From Lentisphaeria bacterium (GTDB lineage: Bacteria > Verrucomicrobiota > Lentisphaeria > Victivallales > Victivallaceae), in NCBI GenBank assembly GCA_900768515.1, contig CAAGDG010000033.1:1-56681 (forward strand): a stretch of 56,681 nucleotides of DNA, read 5' to 3'. Below, piece by piece: positions 8,850 to 17,576 of this stretch. How positions within the stretch are numbered: the stretch's first letter is position 1; each line of letters starts with the position of its first letter. The position numbers and the translations under genes were made by a program. The notes beneath the pieces are model-generated. The model had not been told where the DNA came from. It did not search any database and was given only the letters and a program-made list of their open reading frames with translations.

Positions 8850-9833
8850 TCAAAACTCCCCGGCGGCAACCGCGAGCGCCGCGTAATCCCCGATCCGCTC
8901 GGCCAGCGCCGCGGGCACCACCCGGCAGCGGCGGGCGGCGGCGGGAATCGCCTCGCGCGCGATCTCCCGCTCCATGGCGGGGCGGAGCAGCGACTCCGAA
9001 CGGGCGAAGATGCTGCCGATCACAATCGCTTCCAGATTCAGAAGGTCGATCAGAATGGAGAGTCCGCGTCCGAGATAGCTCCCGCATTCGGCGTAGATCG
9101 AACGGGCGAGCTCATCGCCGCCGTCGGCGGCGTCGGCGACCAGTTTTGCGTCGATCCGTTCCAGGTCGGAGAGCGAGGCGCACCAGGCGACGCTCTCCCC
9201 CGACTGCAACGCTTCCCGGACCCGGCAGCGGGCCAGCTGCGCGAGACCGCCGCCGGAACAGAATCCTTCAAAGGAACCGGCCTTTCCGAACCCGACCGGC
9301 CCGTAGGGGGCGAGCCTCAGGTGGCCGCACTCTCCGGCGAGATCATCGGCTCCTGCATAGAGGCGGCCATCCAGAATCAATCCGGCGCCGAGACCGGTTC
9401 CGAAGGTCAGAAAGGCGAGACTCCGAAATCCGCGGCCGGCCCCGAACTTCCACTCCGCCACCGCGCCCGCGTTGGCGTCGTTCTGGAGGCGGACCGGACA
9501 GGAAAAATGTTTTGAGACCAGCTCCACCGCCGGCACATCGATCCAGCCGGGCAGGTTGGGCGGGGAGAGGATCACGCCGCGGCGACTGTCGAGCGGCCCG
9601 CCGCAGGAGATGCCGACTCCGGTCAGCTGTTCCAGTTCGACGCCGTGTTCGGAAAGCAGAGCCTTCGCTTCACGGCACATCCGGTCGAGACAGGCGGAGG
9701 GGGAACCGGTCTCCCGGGTGGGGAAGCGGCTCTTCCCGAGAATCCGCGGAGGTTGAGCTCCGTCGACCAGACCGAGAATAACCGCGCATTTGGTTCCGCC
9801 GACATCGAATCCGATCACGCCATTATGAGCCAT
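8850..9833 (-). CDS. ROK-family sugar kinase-like protein
   Basis: This is a putative ATP-dependent hexose or amino-sugar kinase. The phosphate-1 motif GFDVGGTKCAV is at residues 8-18. The catalytic Asp lies in QNDANAGAVAEW, and the acidic motif is GECGHLRLAP. No N-terminal winged helix is present, so it is the kinase rather than the repressor branch. The Cys-rich zinc site that normally follows the GHxxV segment (CxCGxxGC) is absent; the sequence there is GPVGFGKAGSFEGFCSG. The protein has 327 residues. Shine-Dalgarno GGAGG lies before ATG 9833. It is the first gene of a three-gene operon. Confidence 0.88.
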   Translation of the reverse strand: MAHNGVIGFDVGGTKCAVILGLVDGAQPPRILGKSRFPTRETGSPSACLDRMCREAKALLSEHGVELEQLTGVGISCGGPLDSRRGVILSPPNLPGWIDVPAVELVSKHFSCPVRLQNDANAGAVAEWKFGAGRGFRSLAFLTFGTGLGAGLILDGRLYAGADDLAGECGHLRLAPYGPVGFGKAGSFEGFCSGGGLAQLARCRVREALQSGESVAWCASLSDLERIDAKLVADAADGGDELARSIYAECGSYLGRGLSILIDLLNLEAIVIGSIFARSESLLRPAMEREIAREAIPAAARRCRVVPAALAERIGDYAALAVAAGEF

Positions 9834-9873
9834 ACGCCTCCATCCTGTTTTCTTATCTGCCGAATTAAACTAT

Positions 9874-9902
9874 AAAATAGTGCGGGAGCGGCGGATTTTC
9901 AA
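9874..9902 (-). promoter_or_regulatory. Promoter of the ROK-hydrolase-Aas operon
   Basis: TTGAAA and TATTTT are separated by 17 bp on the minus strand, about 35-40 nt before the ROK start codon. Confidence 0.55.
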
Positions 9903-11191
9903 CCCCCGGAAGCGACGGGTTCCCCGCGCCGGAGAAGTTCGGCGGCGAGATTTTCGAGAAAGAACACCGCTCCGTAAAACTGGCGGTCCGGATCGAAATG
10001 GCGGAACGCCTTGTGGATCTCCGGCAGATTCTCCCCGATCAACGCCTCGTCCCGGGACATCAGAACAATCCACGCCGAGGCGATCGACGGCTTCAGCGTC
10101 GCCTTGTCGATCCGAACCGCCGGACACGCCTTCTCCCAGACCTTCAACTGCTCCATCGCCAGCACCTGCGCCTCGTTTCCATCGGTCTGGGGCCGCCAGG
10201 GGGGCATCATTCTCCGCCAGTCGGGGGTGAATTCGCGCGGCGCGGAGGGATCGAAGTTGCGGTAGAGCCGGATCAGCGCGGCGGCGGGACGGGCCGTATT
10301 GAGGAGCGATTCCGCGTAACACATCCGCAGCTCCGGATCGGCGGAACGCTCCAGCAGCATCCGGACCGCGTACTGGGTTCCGGTGGTGAACCACGCCGAC
10401 CAGGAGGCGATTTCGGGATATCCGCGGGCGATCCATTCGATCCGGGTGCGGCCGTCGGAGAGCTTCTCCCGCAGCAGCGCGTCGTGCATCTTCCGCCATT
10501 CGCCGTCGCCGGTCAGGTCGGCGACGATGAAGGTGACCGTGGCCAGATGAACCGCCGAGTGGTATCCCCCGCCGAGCCACCAGCCGCGGTCGAACCCGGG
10601 ACGGCGGCCCGGAATCACCCAGTTGTTCGCCCGCAGAGCCTCGGCATGACGCACGATCCGTGCGACCAGTTCCCGTCGTTCCTCCGGCGCCGGAATGTCG
10701 GTCTGCAGATAGCGCCACAGCCCGAGAAACCAGGGAAAATTCTGATCGTTGGAGGAAGCGGCGTAACACGCTTTGCCGTCCACGCCGAATCCGCGCGCGA
10801 TGAAACCGGGCGCCTTCTCCGTATCCTGAAGCTTCACAAGTCCCCGGACGGAACGGCGGGCGGCGGAACGAAGCTCTTCAGAGGGCGCACAGGCGTACTC
10901 CTCGCAGAGCCCGACCAGATAGAGGCCGGTGAAGAAGCCGCCGTTTTCAATCGGCGTCCACCAGCCGAGCGCGTTGGGCCTGCCTTCCGTGCACTCCTCC
11001 GGGGTGGGCAGAACGACCTCGCCGGCGGGACCGGCGTAATCATAGAGCACCCCGTCCGGACTGGTGAAACGCCGTTCAAGAGTACGGCGCAGTTCCGCGG
11101 AGCGCCGCAGGAGATCGTCCCGCTCTCCGCCATCAGCGGCGACGCAGCAGAAGAGCGCGCCGGCGATCAACAGCATCGAAACACACTGCAT
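9899..11191 (-). CDS. Exported helical-barrel (six-hairpin glycosidase-like) protein
   Basis: The protein has 430 residues and begins with a signal peptide (residues ~1-22, MLLIAGALFCCVAA). The rest is rich in Trp and paired helices, with repeated aromatic motifs such as GWWTPIENGGFFTG, FPWFLGLWRYL and GWWLGGGYHSAVH. These suggest an alpha/alpha-toroid of the six-hairpin glycosidase type. I cannot assign a CAZy family and see no definite catalytic pair. ATG 11191 was chosen because the signal peptide follows directly and GGAAGGG lies upstream; an extended frame further upstream has no such features. It is monocistronic, divergent from rpmF. Confidence 0.6.
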   Translation of the reverse strand: MQCVSMLLIAGALFCCVAADGGERDDLLRRSAELRRTLERRFTSPDGVLYDYAGPAGEVVLPTPEECTEGRPNALGWWTPIENGGFFTGLYLVGLCEEYACAPSEELRSAARRSVRGLVKLQDTEKAPGFIARGFGVDGKACYAASSNDQNFPWFLGLWRYLQTDIPAPEERRELVARIVRHAEALRANNWVIPGRRPGFDRGWWLGGGYHSAVHLATVTFIVADLTGDGEWRKMHDALLREKLSDGRTRIEWIARGYPEIASWSAWFTTGTQYAVRMLLERSADPELRMCYAESLLNTARPAAALIRLYRNFDPSAPREFTPDWRRMMPPWRPQTDGNEAQVLAMEQLKVWEKACPAVRIDKATLKPSIASAWIVLMSRDEALIGENLPEIHKAFRHFDPDRQFYGAVFFLENLAAELLRRGEPVASGG

Positions 11192-11243
11192 CGATTTTCC
11201 CTTCCGGATTGGATTCCGACAAAACCTTTCTCCGAACTGGAAA

Positions 11244-11272
11244 AAAATAGCAGCCTTGTCCGGATTTTGCAA
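11244..11272 (-). promoter_or_regulatory. Promoter of the exported helical-barrel gene
   Basis: TTGCAA and TATTTT are separated by 17 bp on the minus strand, about 50 nt before the start codon. Confidence 0.5.
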
Positions 11273-11380
11273 ATGGAGAGGAAAAACTTCCCTCCTGGGA
11301 ATTCCGCCGCCCAGGCACGCCCGGCTTCCATGACCGTGAGCCTTTTTACGGTTTTTCCATGGGAAACCGGGCCGCCGGAC

Positions 11381-11408
11381 TTGAAAAAAAAACAATCGAT
11401 GTTATATT
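11381..11408 (+). promoter_or_regulatory. Promoter of rpmF-plsX-fabH
   Basis: TTGAAA and TATATT are separated by 16 bp, about 60 nt before the rpmF start codon. Confidence 0.6.
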
Positions 11409-11472
11409 CAACAACCTGTATAAACTGCATTTAAGATGGTTGTCACAATCAACGAAACAAGGAGTTGTTAAA

Positions 11473-11652
11473 ATGGCTGTTCCGAAAAGAAAAACTTCGC
11501 GGATGAAGAGACGCCAGCGCAAGGCTGCAAACCGTTACGAGGGCGTGCAGGCGACCTTCTGCTCGAACTGCTCCGCGCCGGCGACGCCGCACCGGGTCTG
11601 TCCCTCCTGCGGCTACTACAACGGCAAGCAGGTGATCAGCGTCGAGGCGTAA
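11473..11652 (+). CDS. rpmF: 50S ribosomal protein L32
   Basis: This is a 59-residue large-subunit ribosomal protein beginning MAVPKRKTS, the conserved L32 start. It carries a CxxC...CxxC zinc ribbon (CSNC at ~30-33 and CPSC at ~43-46). ATG 11473 has AAGGAG about 10 nt upstream. It leads the conserved rpmF-plsX-fabH cluster, which links ribosome and phospholipid synthesis in many bacteria. Confidence 0.96.
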   Translation: MAVPKRKTSRMKRRQRKAANRYEGVQATFCSNCSAPATPHRVCPSCGYYNGKQVISVEA

Positions 11653-11690
11653 AAAACGAAATCGGGGTTCCCGGAGAGCGGAGACGGGGT

Positions 11691-12731
11691 ATGAAAATTG
11701 CAGTGGATGCGATGGGGGGCGACTTCGCTCCCGGCGTGGTGGTCGAAGGACTGACCTCCGCGCTCTGCGACTTTCCGGACTGCGATTTTGTTCTGGTCGG
11801 TCACGCGGCAAAACTGGAGTTCTATCTGGAAAAGTACGGAATTGCCGGTCATCCCCGCCTCCAGGTCATGCATGCGGAAACCGTCTGCGAGATGTCCGAA
11901 CCCTCGGCGATTTCGCTGCGGGCCAAGCGGAATTCCTCGATCACCCTCTGTGCCAGACTTCTGAAGGAGAAAGCGGTCGATGCAATGGTCACGCCGGGGC
12001 ATACCGGCGCGACCGTGGCCGCGACGAAAGTGCTGGTCCGGACGCTGCCGGGAATCGACCGCCCCGCGCTGGCGGCGAGTTTGCCGGCGCAGGAGGGGCG
12101 GTTCCTGCTGATGGATGCCGGGGCAAACCCCGACTGCACGCCGGTCAACATTGTGCAGTTCGCCATCATGGGGGAGATTTACGCTCAGTACCTGTTCCAG
12201 CTGGATCGGCCCCGGGTCGGACTTCTGAGCGTCGGAGGCGAAGATATCAAGGGGTCGGAGCTGACCAAGGAGTCGTTCCGGCTTCTGGAGAAGCTGCCGT
12301 TCAATTTCGCGGGAAACGTCGAAGCGGACTCCATTTTTGAGGGCGCCGCAAATGTTCTCATCTGCGACGGGTTTTCCGGCAACGTACTGCTCAAGGGAGC
12401 GGAAGGGCTTGCCCGGTCGACCATGTTCTGGCTGAAAAAAGTCCTGACCAAGAATGCTCTGCGGCTGACCGCCGCGATGATCGCACAGAACGCATTCCGG
12501 GAACTCAAGGAGTTCGGCGATGCGGATCGGATTGGCGGCGCCCCCCTGCTCGGAATCGACGGAATCTGCATCATCGGCCACGGCGGTTCAAGTCCGGTCG
12601 CGGTGCGCAACGCGATCCGGGTGGCGGCGGAGTGCGTCACCTTCCGGCTCAACGATCGGATTCTGGCCCGGCTGAAGGAGACCGGCTGCACCACCGCGGA
12701 ACTGGAACAGAAACTGGCGGCCGGCAAATAA
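11691..12731 (+). CDS. plsX: Phosphate acyltransferase PlsX
   Basis: PlsX converts acyl-ACP to acyl-phosphate for phosphatidate synthesis, as a peripheral membrane enzyme. The protein has 346 residues and starts with the conserved MKIAVDAMGGDFAPG. Further family motifs are TPGHTGATVAA, LMDAGAN and VCDGFSGN-like ICDGFSGNVLLK. GGAGACGGGGT precedes ATG 11691. The position between rpmF and fabH is the usual one. Confidence 0.96.
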   Translation: MKIAVDAMGGDFAPGVVVEGLTSALCDFPDCDFVLVGHAAKLEFYLEKYGIAGHPRLQVMHAETVCEMSEPSAISLRAKRNSSITLCARLLKEKAVDAMVTPGHTGATVAATKVLVRTLPGIDRPALAASLPAQEGRFLLMDAGANPDCTPVNIVQFAIMGEIYAQYLFQLDRPRVGLLSVGGEDIKGSELTKESFRLLEKLPFNFAGNVEADSIFEGAANVLICDGFSGNVLLKGAEGLARSTMFWLKKVLTKNALRLTAAMIAQNAFRELKEFGDADRIGGAPLLGIDGICIIGHGGSSPVAVRNAIRVAAECVTFRLNDRILARLKETGCTTAELEQKLAAGK

Positions 12732-12822
12732 CCAATTATTTTTCCGTCCCCGGAGCAGGATCGGCGAAACCAGGTTTCAGATCCGCTTTTCCGTTGGGGA
12801 AATATTATCAGGAGCGTACAAA

Positions 12823-13809
12823 TTGAGTATCAGAATTGCAGGAACCGGTTCCTACGTGCCGGAACGGATTTTGACCAATGCCGATCTGGAAAAGATGGTC
12901 GAAACCAGCGATGAATGGATTCGTACCCGCACCGGAATCGAGGAGCGGCGCATCGCCGCGCCGGAGCAGGCGACCAGCGATCTGGCTTATGAAGCCGGCC
13001 GCCGCGCTCTTGAAATGGCCGGAATCGAAGGATCCGAACTTTCCGCCATCGTCGTGGCAACGATCACTCCCGATCACGTCTTTCCGAGCACCGCCTGCAT
13101 TCTGCAGCGCCGGTTCGGGGCCGCCGGAGCATTCTGCTTCGATCTGGAAGCGGCCTGCTCGGGGTTGCTCTATTCGCTGGAAGTCGCCTATTCGCTGATG
13201 AAGACCAACCGCAAATACAAGCGCGTGCTGGTGATCGGCGCCGAAAAGCTCTCCTGCATCACCGACTGGACCGACCGCAACACCTGTGTCCTCTTCGGAG
13301 ACGGCGCCGGCGCGGTTCTGCTGGAGAATACCGACGAGGAGGGTCCGGACTGCGTGCTCGCCAGCGACCTCCACGCCGATGGAAATTATACCGATATTCT
13401 GGTCATGCCGGCCGGCGGCAGCCGGATGCCCTCCAGCGAGGAGACGGTGAAAAACCGGCTCCATTCGATCCGAATGGCCGGCAAGGAGACCTTCAAACTG
13501 GCGGTGCCGAGCATGGTCAGCGCCAGCAGGAAAGTGCTGGAGGACGCCGGCGTCTCCCCCTCCGAAATCAAGCTGGTGGTCCCCCATCAGGCCAATCAGC
13601 GGATCATCCACGCGGTCGCGCAGCGGCTCGACGTTCCAGAAGACCGGGTGTTTGAAAACATCCGCTTCTACGGCAACACCTCGGCGGCGTCGATCGGAAT
13701 CTGCTTCGACGAAATTGTCAGAGGGAAACTGATCGAACGTGGCGACAAGGTGCTTCTGACCGCCTTCGGCGGCGGTTTGACCTGGGGCGCAATTCTGCTG
13801 CGCTTCTGA
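12823..13809 (+). CDS. fabH: 3-oxoacyl-ACP synthase III
   Basis: FabH starts fatty acid synthesis by condensing acetyl-CoA with malonyl-ACP. The catalytic triad is complete: Cys112 in LEAACSGLLY, His255 in VPHQANQR and Asn285 in YGNTSAAS. The protein has 328 residues. The start is TTG at 12823, with AGGAG 8 nt upstream and the conserved N-terminus RIAGTGSYVPE directly after; no ATG fits. The rare start codon may lower expression relative to plsX. Confidence 0.95.
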   Translation: MSIRIAGTGSYVPERILTNADLEKMVETSDEWIRTRTGIEERRIAAPEQATSDLAYEAGRRALEMAGIEGSELSAIVVATITPDHVFPSTACILQRRFGAAGAFCFDLEAACSGLLYSLEVAYSLMKTNRKYKRVLVIGAEKLSCITDWTDRNTCVLFGDGAGAVLLENTDEEGPDCVLASDLHADGNYTDILVMPAGGSRMPSSEETVKNRLHSIRMAGKETFKLAVPSMVSASRKVLEDAGVSPSEIKLVVPHQANQRIIHAVAQRLDVPEDRVFENIRFYGNTSAASIGICFDEIVRGKLIERGDKVLLTAFGGGLTWGAILLRF

Positions 13810-13829
13810 AAACCGGGCGAATTTGAAAC

Positions 13830-13870
13830 AACCGCCGTCTCCGGATTCCGGAAACGGCGGTTTCTCTTTA
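13830..13870. terminator. Terminator between fabH and alkaline phosphatase genes
   Basis: Arms AACCGCCGT (13830-13838) and ACGGCGGTT (13854-13862) extend inward, after one mismatch, by TCCGG/CCGGA with an ATT loop. The T-rich tail TTTCTCTTT follows on the plus strand. It lies between convergent genes and may act on both. Confidence 0.85.
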
Positions 13871-13946
13871 TCATTCGTGAATTACGGCAGCCGGAAACCG
13901 CCTCCACCGCGCCAACGCCGGTCTCGCCGGGAGGAGGCGCCACCGA

Positions 13947-15743
13947 CTACTTTGCGGCGGCTTCAGCGCGCCCCGCAACCGGACCGCCGATCTTCAGGTT
14001 CCAGAGATGGGCGATCAGCTCCGGAATTTCGACGTTGTCGAGCATTCCATACAACCCTTCCGAACCCGGGCCGAAGGCACTGACATAAACCGGATTTCCG
14101 GTATGGCTGGTCGCCATATAGTGGACGTAGGGGCGGGAACTCCGCCGGAGGTTCGGAGCGACCTGAATTCCGCCGGTTTCGTGGTCGGCAGTCACCAGGA
14201 CCAGGGTGTCGCCCCGTTTTTGAGCGTACCGGACCGCCTCCTGAACCAGAGTGTCGACCATGAGGGTTCCCATCACCGACACATCCGGCTGATTGCCGTG
14301 GCCGCCGGAGTCGGGGAAATGGCCTTCAATCATGAGAAAGAACCCGCGGGGATTCTTCTCCAGCCGGGCAAACGCCTCGCGGGCAAATTCGCTGAGCAGC
14401 TGGGTATCCTTCCAGCCGTCGAAGAAGCCGAACACCTTCTTTCCGGCCGGCGCCTTCCGGAACTCTTCGATGTCGGAAATCTGCGTATACCCCCGGTCGC
14501 GCAACAGCGCGGTCACATCGACCCCGTCGGTCCGGCTGCCCCGGCTCCCCTCCGCCTTCGGCAGGAAGGGGGCGATTCCACTGCCGATCAGGATGTCGAA
14601 ACCGCAGTTTCCCTGTTCCAGAGCGATCGCCTCGGCCTGTCCGCGGTTCGGAACATGACTGCTGAAGGCGGCCGGCGTCGCCCCGGTCAGCTTGTCGGTG
14701 GTCATCACGCCGACCGAACGGCCGGAATCGCGGGCCGCTTCGGCGATGGTGACCCGGGGGGTTTTCCCCGGATCCATTCCGACAAAGCCGTTGTTCGTCT
14801 TGTAACCGCCGGAGAGGGCGGTTCCGCTGGCCGCCGAATCGGTGACCGCCGAGGAGGCGGAATGGGTGGTCACCAGTCCGCGCACCGGCAGCTGTTCCAT
14901 GAAGAGCCGCCCCTCGGCGCCGTGTGCATGGAGCGAGGCGAGTTTCCAGGCTCCCTGCCCCATACCGTCCCCAATGATGAAAATCACGTTCCGGGGGATG
15001 CCGTCGGTCGGGGCGGAGGCGAACTCCTTCGGGTCCGGCGTCGCCGGTCCGACATGCTCCCGGGCGATCGCCCACCGCTTCGCCAGCGCCCGGGGTTCCA
15101 TCCACTCTCCATGGCTGATCCCGGCGATCATCCAGACCGCGTCACCGGCGGTGAAGGTCAGGGAATCGAGCGGCTTTTCCGCCAGCCGGAACCGCGACAC
15201 GAAGAGCGAAACCTGCGAGTTTCCGTTGTATTTCGACCAGGCCCGGACCGCGTTGGCGCCGCCGGAAGCCCCCCACCAATCGCCGGTGTCGCGACCGACC
15301 CGGATCCGCCACTCAAAAGTCGATCCGTCGGCGTAATGTGCGGTCATCCTCCCCGCAATGGAACCGGATTTCCCGCACCAGGCGGCGGCATTCAGAAGAT
15401 AGAGGACACCGCCGGAGAGCGGTTTTTCGAATTTCAGCGTCGCGCTCTGCGGCAGATAGGAACGATCCCCCTGGTTCCCGAGCACGATACAGGAGGGAGC
15501 GCCGTCCGGAAGAATCTCGAACGGAACTCCGCCGAACTCCGCTTTCCCGGGAGAAAGCACCCGCAGATCGTTGCTTCCCTGATCGGTCCAGCCGCCTTTG
15601 CGGTCGCCGGCGGTCTCGTCGCGGAACGTGGAGTTCGCCGTGCCGCGCAGATCCACCGGTTTTATTTCCGCGGCGCAAACGACCGCGCACCAGACCGCCG
15701 CGACAGCCAGAGCGACCGGTCTCCAACTTCTCCACAGAGACAT
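13947..15743 (-). CDS. Exported alkaline phosphatase with extra N-terminal domain
   Basis: This is a PhoA-superfamily phosphomonoesterase. A signal peptide occupies residues ~1-25 (PVALAVAAVWCAVVCAA). Residues ~30-230 form an additional beta-rich domain not found in E. coli PhoA. The catalytic domain (~245-598) has GDGMGQGAW, the nucleophile Ser in VTDSAASGTA, MIEGHFPDSGGHGN and the metal ligands in TADHETGG. ATG 15743 is preferred over the ATG two codons upstream because AAGGAG then sits 7 nt away. It follows mcsB by ~80 bp on the same strand. No Pho box was recognised. Confidence 0.9.
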   Translation of the reverse strand: MSLWRSWRPVALAVAAVWCAVVCAAEIKPVDLRGTANSTFRDETAGDRKGGWTDQGSNDLRVLSPGKAEFGGVPFEILPDGAPSCIVLGNQGDRSYLPQSATLKFEKPLSGGVLYLLNAAAWCGKSGSIAGRMTAHYADGSTFEWRIRVGRDTGDWWGASGGANAVRAWSKYNGNSQVSLFVSRFRLAEKPLDSLTFTAGDAVWMIAGISHGEWMEPRALAKRWAIAREHVGPATPDPKEFASAPTDGIPRNVIFIIGDGMGQGAWKLASLHAHGAEGRLFMEQLPVRGLVTTHSASSAVTDSAASGTALSGGYKTNNGFVGMDPGKTPRVTIAEAARDSGRSVGVMTTDKLTGATPAAFSSHVPNRGQAEAIALEQGNCGFDILIGSGIAPFLPKAEGSRGSRTDGVDVTALLRDRGYTQISDIEEFRKAPAGKKVFGFFDGWKDTQLLSEFAREAFARLEKNPRGFFLMIEGHFPDSGGHGNQPDVSVMGTLMVDTLVQEAVRYAQKRGDTLVLVTADHETGGIQVAPNLRRSSRPYVHYMATSHTGNPVYVSAFGPGSEGLYGMLDNVEIPELIAHLWNLKIGGPVAGRAEAAAK

Positions 15744-15826
15744 TCTCATTCTCCTTGCAATGTTTTTCTTCTGATCGGCCCCAGGAGGCTCCGGATGAGT
15801 CGGAGCCCCCCGGGAAACCGGATGGT

Positions 15827-16894
15827 TCAACCGGCCTGTCTCAGTCGTTCCCGGCAGAGCGCCGCCCGGGCGACATCCCGTTCGGCCGCGGAGAGTTCGT
15901 GCCCGGCCGCATGCTGCAGATGAGCCGCGCCGATCGCGATGAAAAGTTCATTGACGATGTGTACATTCACATTGGTGAACATCCCGAGGTCTACCCCGAA
16001 CCGGATCAACGACAGCGAGTTGAGCGCCTCCTCGCTCGACAGCCGGTAACAGTGCCGCAACGTCCCGTAAGCGCGCCCGACATGGTCGAGCAGGGCGAAC
16101 TGGTCGCGCTGCAGCAGCAGCTGCCGGGCGCTCTTCTCGTGGGCGATCAGCTGGCTGATCACATGGTTGAGCCGCTCGATGATCTGCGGTTCGCTCTCGC
16201 CGAGCGTACTCTGATTGGAGACCTGAAAGAGGTTGCCGCGGTTGTCGGTGCCCTCCCCCGCGATGCCGCGGACCGCCAGATTGAGCTTGTTCACCCCTTG
16301 GATAGTCGGACCGATCTGCCCGGAAAGCACCAGTCCCGGCAGATGGAGCATCACGGAGGCGCGCATCCCGGTTCCGACATTGGTCGGACAGCAGGTCAGA
16401 AATCCGAGCCGGTCGTCGAAGGCGTAGGAGAGGCGGCTTCCCAGCTCGTCGTCGATCCGGTTGATCGTCTCCCAGACCGCGTTCAGCCGGAATCCGGGCT
16501 GAAACGCCTGGATCCGCAGATGATCCTCCTCGTTGACCATCACCGAATTGGCCTCGTCACCACTGACCAGCAGCCGGGTGCCGGAGGCACGTTCGAGAAA
16601 GTCCCGGCTGGCCAGCCGCCGCTCAAAGAGCAGCTCCCGGTCCAGCGGACTCATCTTCTCCGGATCGAAACAGAAACATTCCGGACAGCCGAAGGCGCCG
16701 GATTCCGAAGCCGCGTCGCGCACCGCGTCACAGACTTCTCCAAGCTGTTCCGGCGAAGCGGCCACCGGAAACGGAAATCCGGCAAGATTCCGGGCAAGGC
16801 GGATCCGCGAACTGATCGCGATATCCTCCTCCGGTCCGGCATCGGCCAGAAAGCTGACCTTGTTGCTCAAAAGCTGTTCGATAGAGTCACGCAT
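15827..16894 (-). CDS. mcsB: Protein arginine kinase McsB
   Basis: McsB phosphorylates arginines in misfolded proteins, marking them for ClpCP in Firmicutes. The guanido-kinase fold is recognisable by SSRIRLARNLAGFPF (~28-42), FLTCCPTNVGTGMRASV with the catalytic Cys and substrate loop, and TIQGVNKLNL. The protein has 355 residues. The start ATG 16894 overlaps the mcsA end by 8 nt, so translation is coupled. Neither ctsR nor clpC is adjacent, unlike the Firmicute operon, so targets and regulation here are open. Confidence 0.93.
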   Translation of the reverse strand: MRDSIEQLLSNKVSFLADAGPEEDIAISSRIRLARNLAGFPFPVAASPEQLGEVCDAVRDAASESGAFGCPECFCFDPEKMSPLDRELLFERRLASRDFLERASGTRLLVSGDEANSVMVNEEDHLRIQAFQPGFRLNAVWETINRIDDELGSRLSYAFDDRLGFLTCCPTNVGTGMRASVMLHLPGLVLSGQIGPTIQGVNKLNLAVRGIAGEGTDNRGNLFQVSNQSTLGESEPQIIERLNHVISQLIAHEKSARQLLLQRDQFALLDHVGRAYGTLRHCYRLSSEEALNSLSLIRFGVDLGMFTNVNVHIVNELFIAIGAAHLQHAAGHELSAAERDVARAALCRERLRQAG

Positions 16895-17453
16895 TCGCGT
16901 CTTCTCCCGCCGCCGTTCCGGCATCCGGACACCGTTCAAGCTCCGCCTTGAGCTGGTTGATCCGGTCCCGGCAGACCGCGGCCTGTTCATACTCCTCGCG
17001 CTTGATCAGCGCCTCAAGTTCGTGGCGCCGGGCGGCAAGTTCCGCCTCCAGCGCAGCGGAAGCCGCATGGGGCGACGAGGGCGGACGCTTCCCGAGATGC
17101 ACCGAGCCGCGGTGGACATTCCGGACCGCCTCCTCGATCATCCCCGAAAAAGTATGATAGCATGCCGGACAGCCGAGCCGTCCGCCCGAAGAGCGGATTT
17201 TCTCCAGCGTCCAGCCGCATTCCGGACAGACGGGCCCCGCCTCCTCCGGCCTTGCCGGAGCTCCGGCCTTGCCCGCGATCTTCTCCAGAGTTCCGAGCAT
17301 TCCGGCCAGGTTGAACCCGAGCAGCCCGAACTCCCCGTTCTTTTCCTTCTCCTCGGCGCACGCCGCGCAAAGATTGATCGAATGGCTCTCGCCGTTGCGC
17401 ATCTCCTTCACGTGGATCGTCGCCTCATTGGTCTTGCAGACGTCACACAGCAT
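16887..17453 (-). CDS. mcsA: McsA, zinc-finger/UVR activator of McsB
   Basis: McsA activates McsB kinase. The protein has 188 residues with two pairs of CxxC motifs: CDVC (3-6) with CAAC (~29-32), and CPEC (~74-77) with CPAC (~95-98). A C-terminal UVR domain lies at ~135-170 (LEALIKREEYEQAAVCRDRI). GGAGGAGG precedes the ATG. A 7-bp hairpin (17470-17489, TGCGGAA/TTCCGCA) lies in the leader, and a possible promoter TTGTAT-16-TAAATT is at 17496-17523. Confidence 0.92.
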   Translation of the reverse strand: MLCDVCKTNEATIHVKEMRNGESHSINLCAACAEEKEKNGEFGLLGFNLAGMLGTLEKIAGKAGAPARPEEAGPVCPECGWTLEKIRSSGGRLGCPACYHTFSGMIEEAVRNVHRGSVHLGKRPPSSPHAASAALEAELAARRHELEALIKREEYEQAAVCRDRINQLKAELERCPDAGTAAGEDANA

Positions 17454-17576
17454 ATTACAATCCTCCTCCTGCGGAAAACTCCTTCCGCAAAAAACAATTT
17501 AATCGAATTTCGCAAGAATACAAGGAGTTTCTCCCCAATTTTTCGGGGAAACGGACGTGTGCAGACCGACGGAAAA

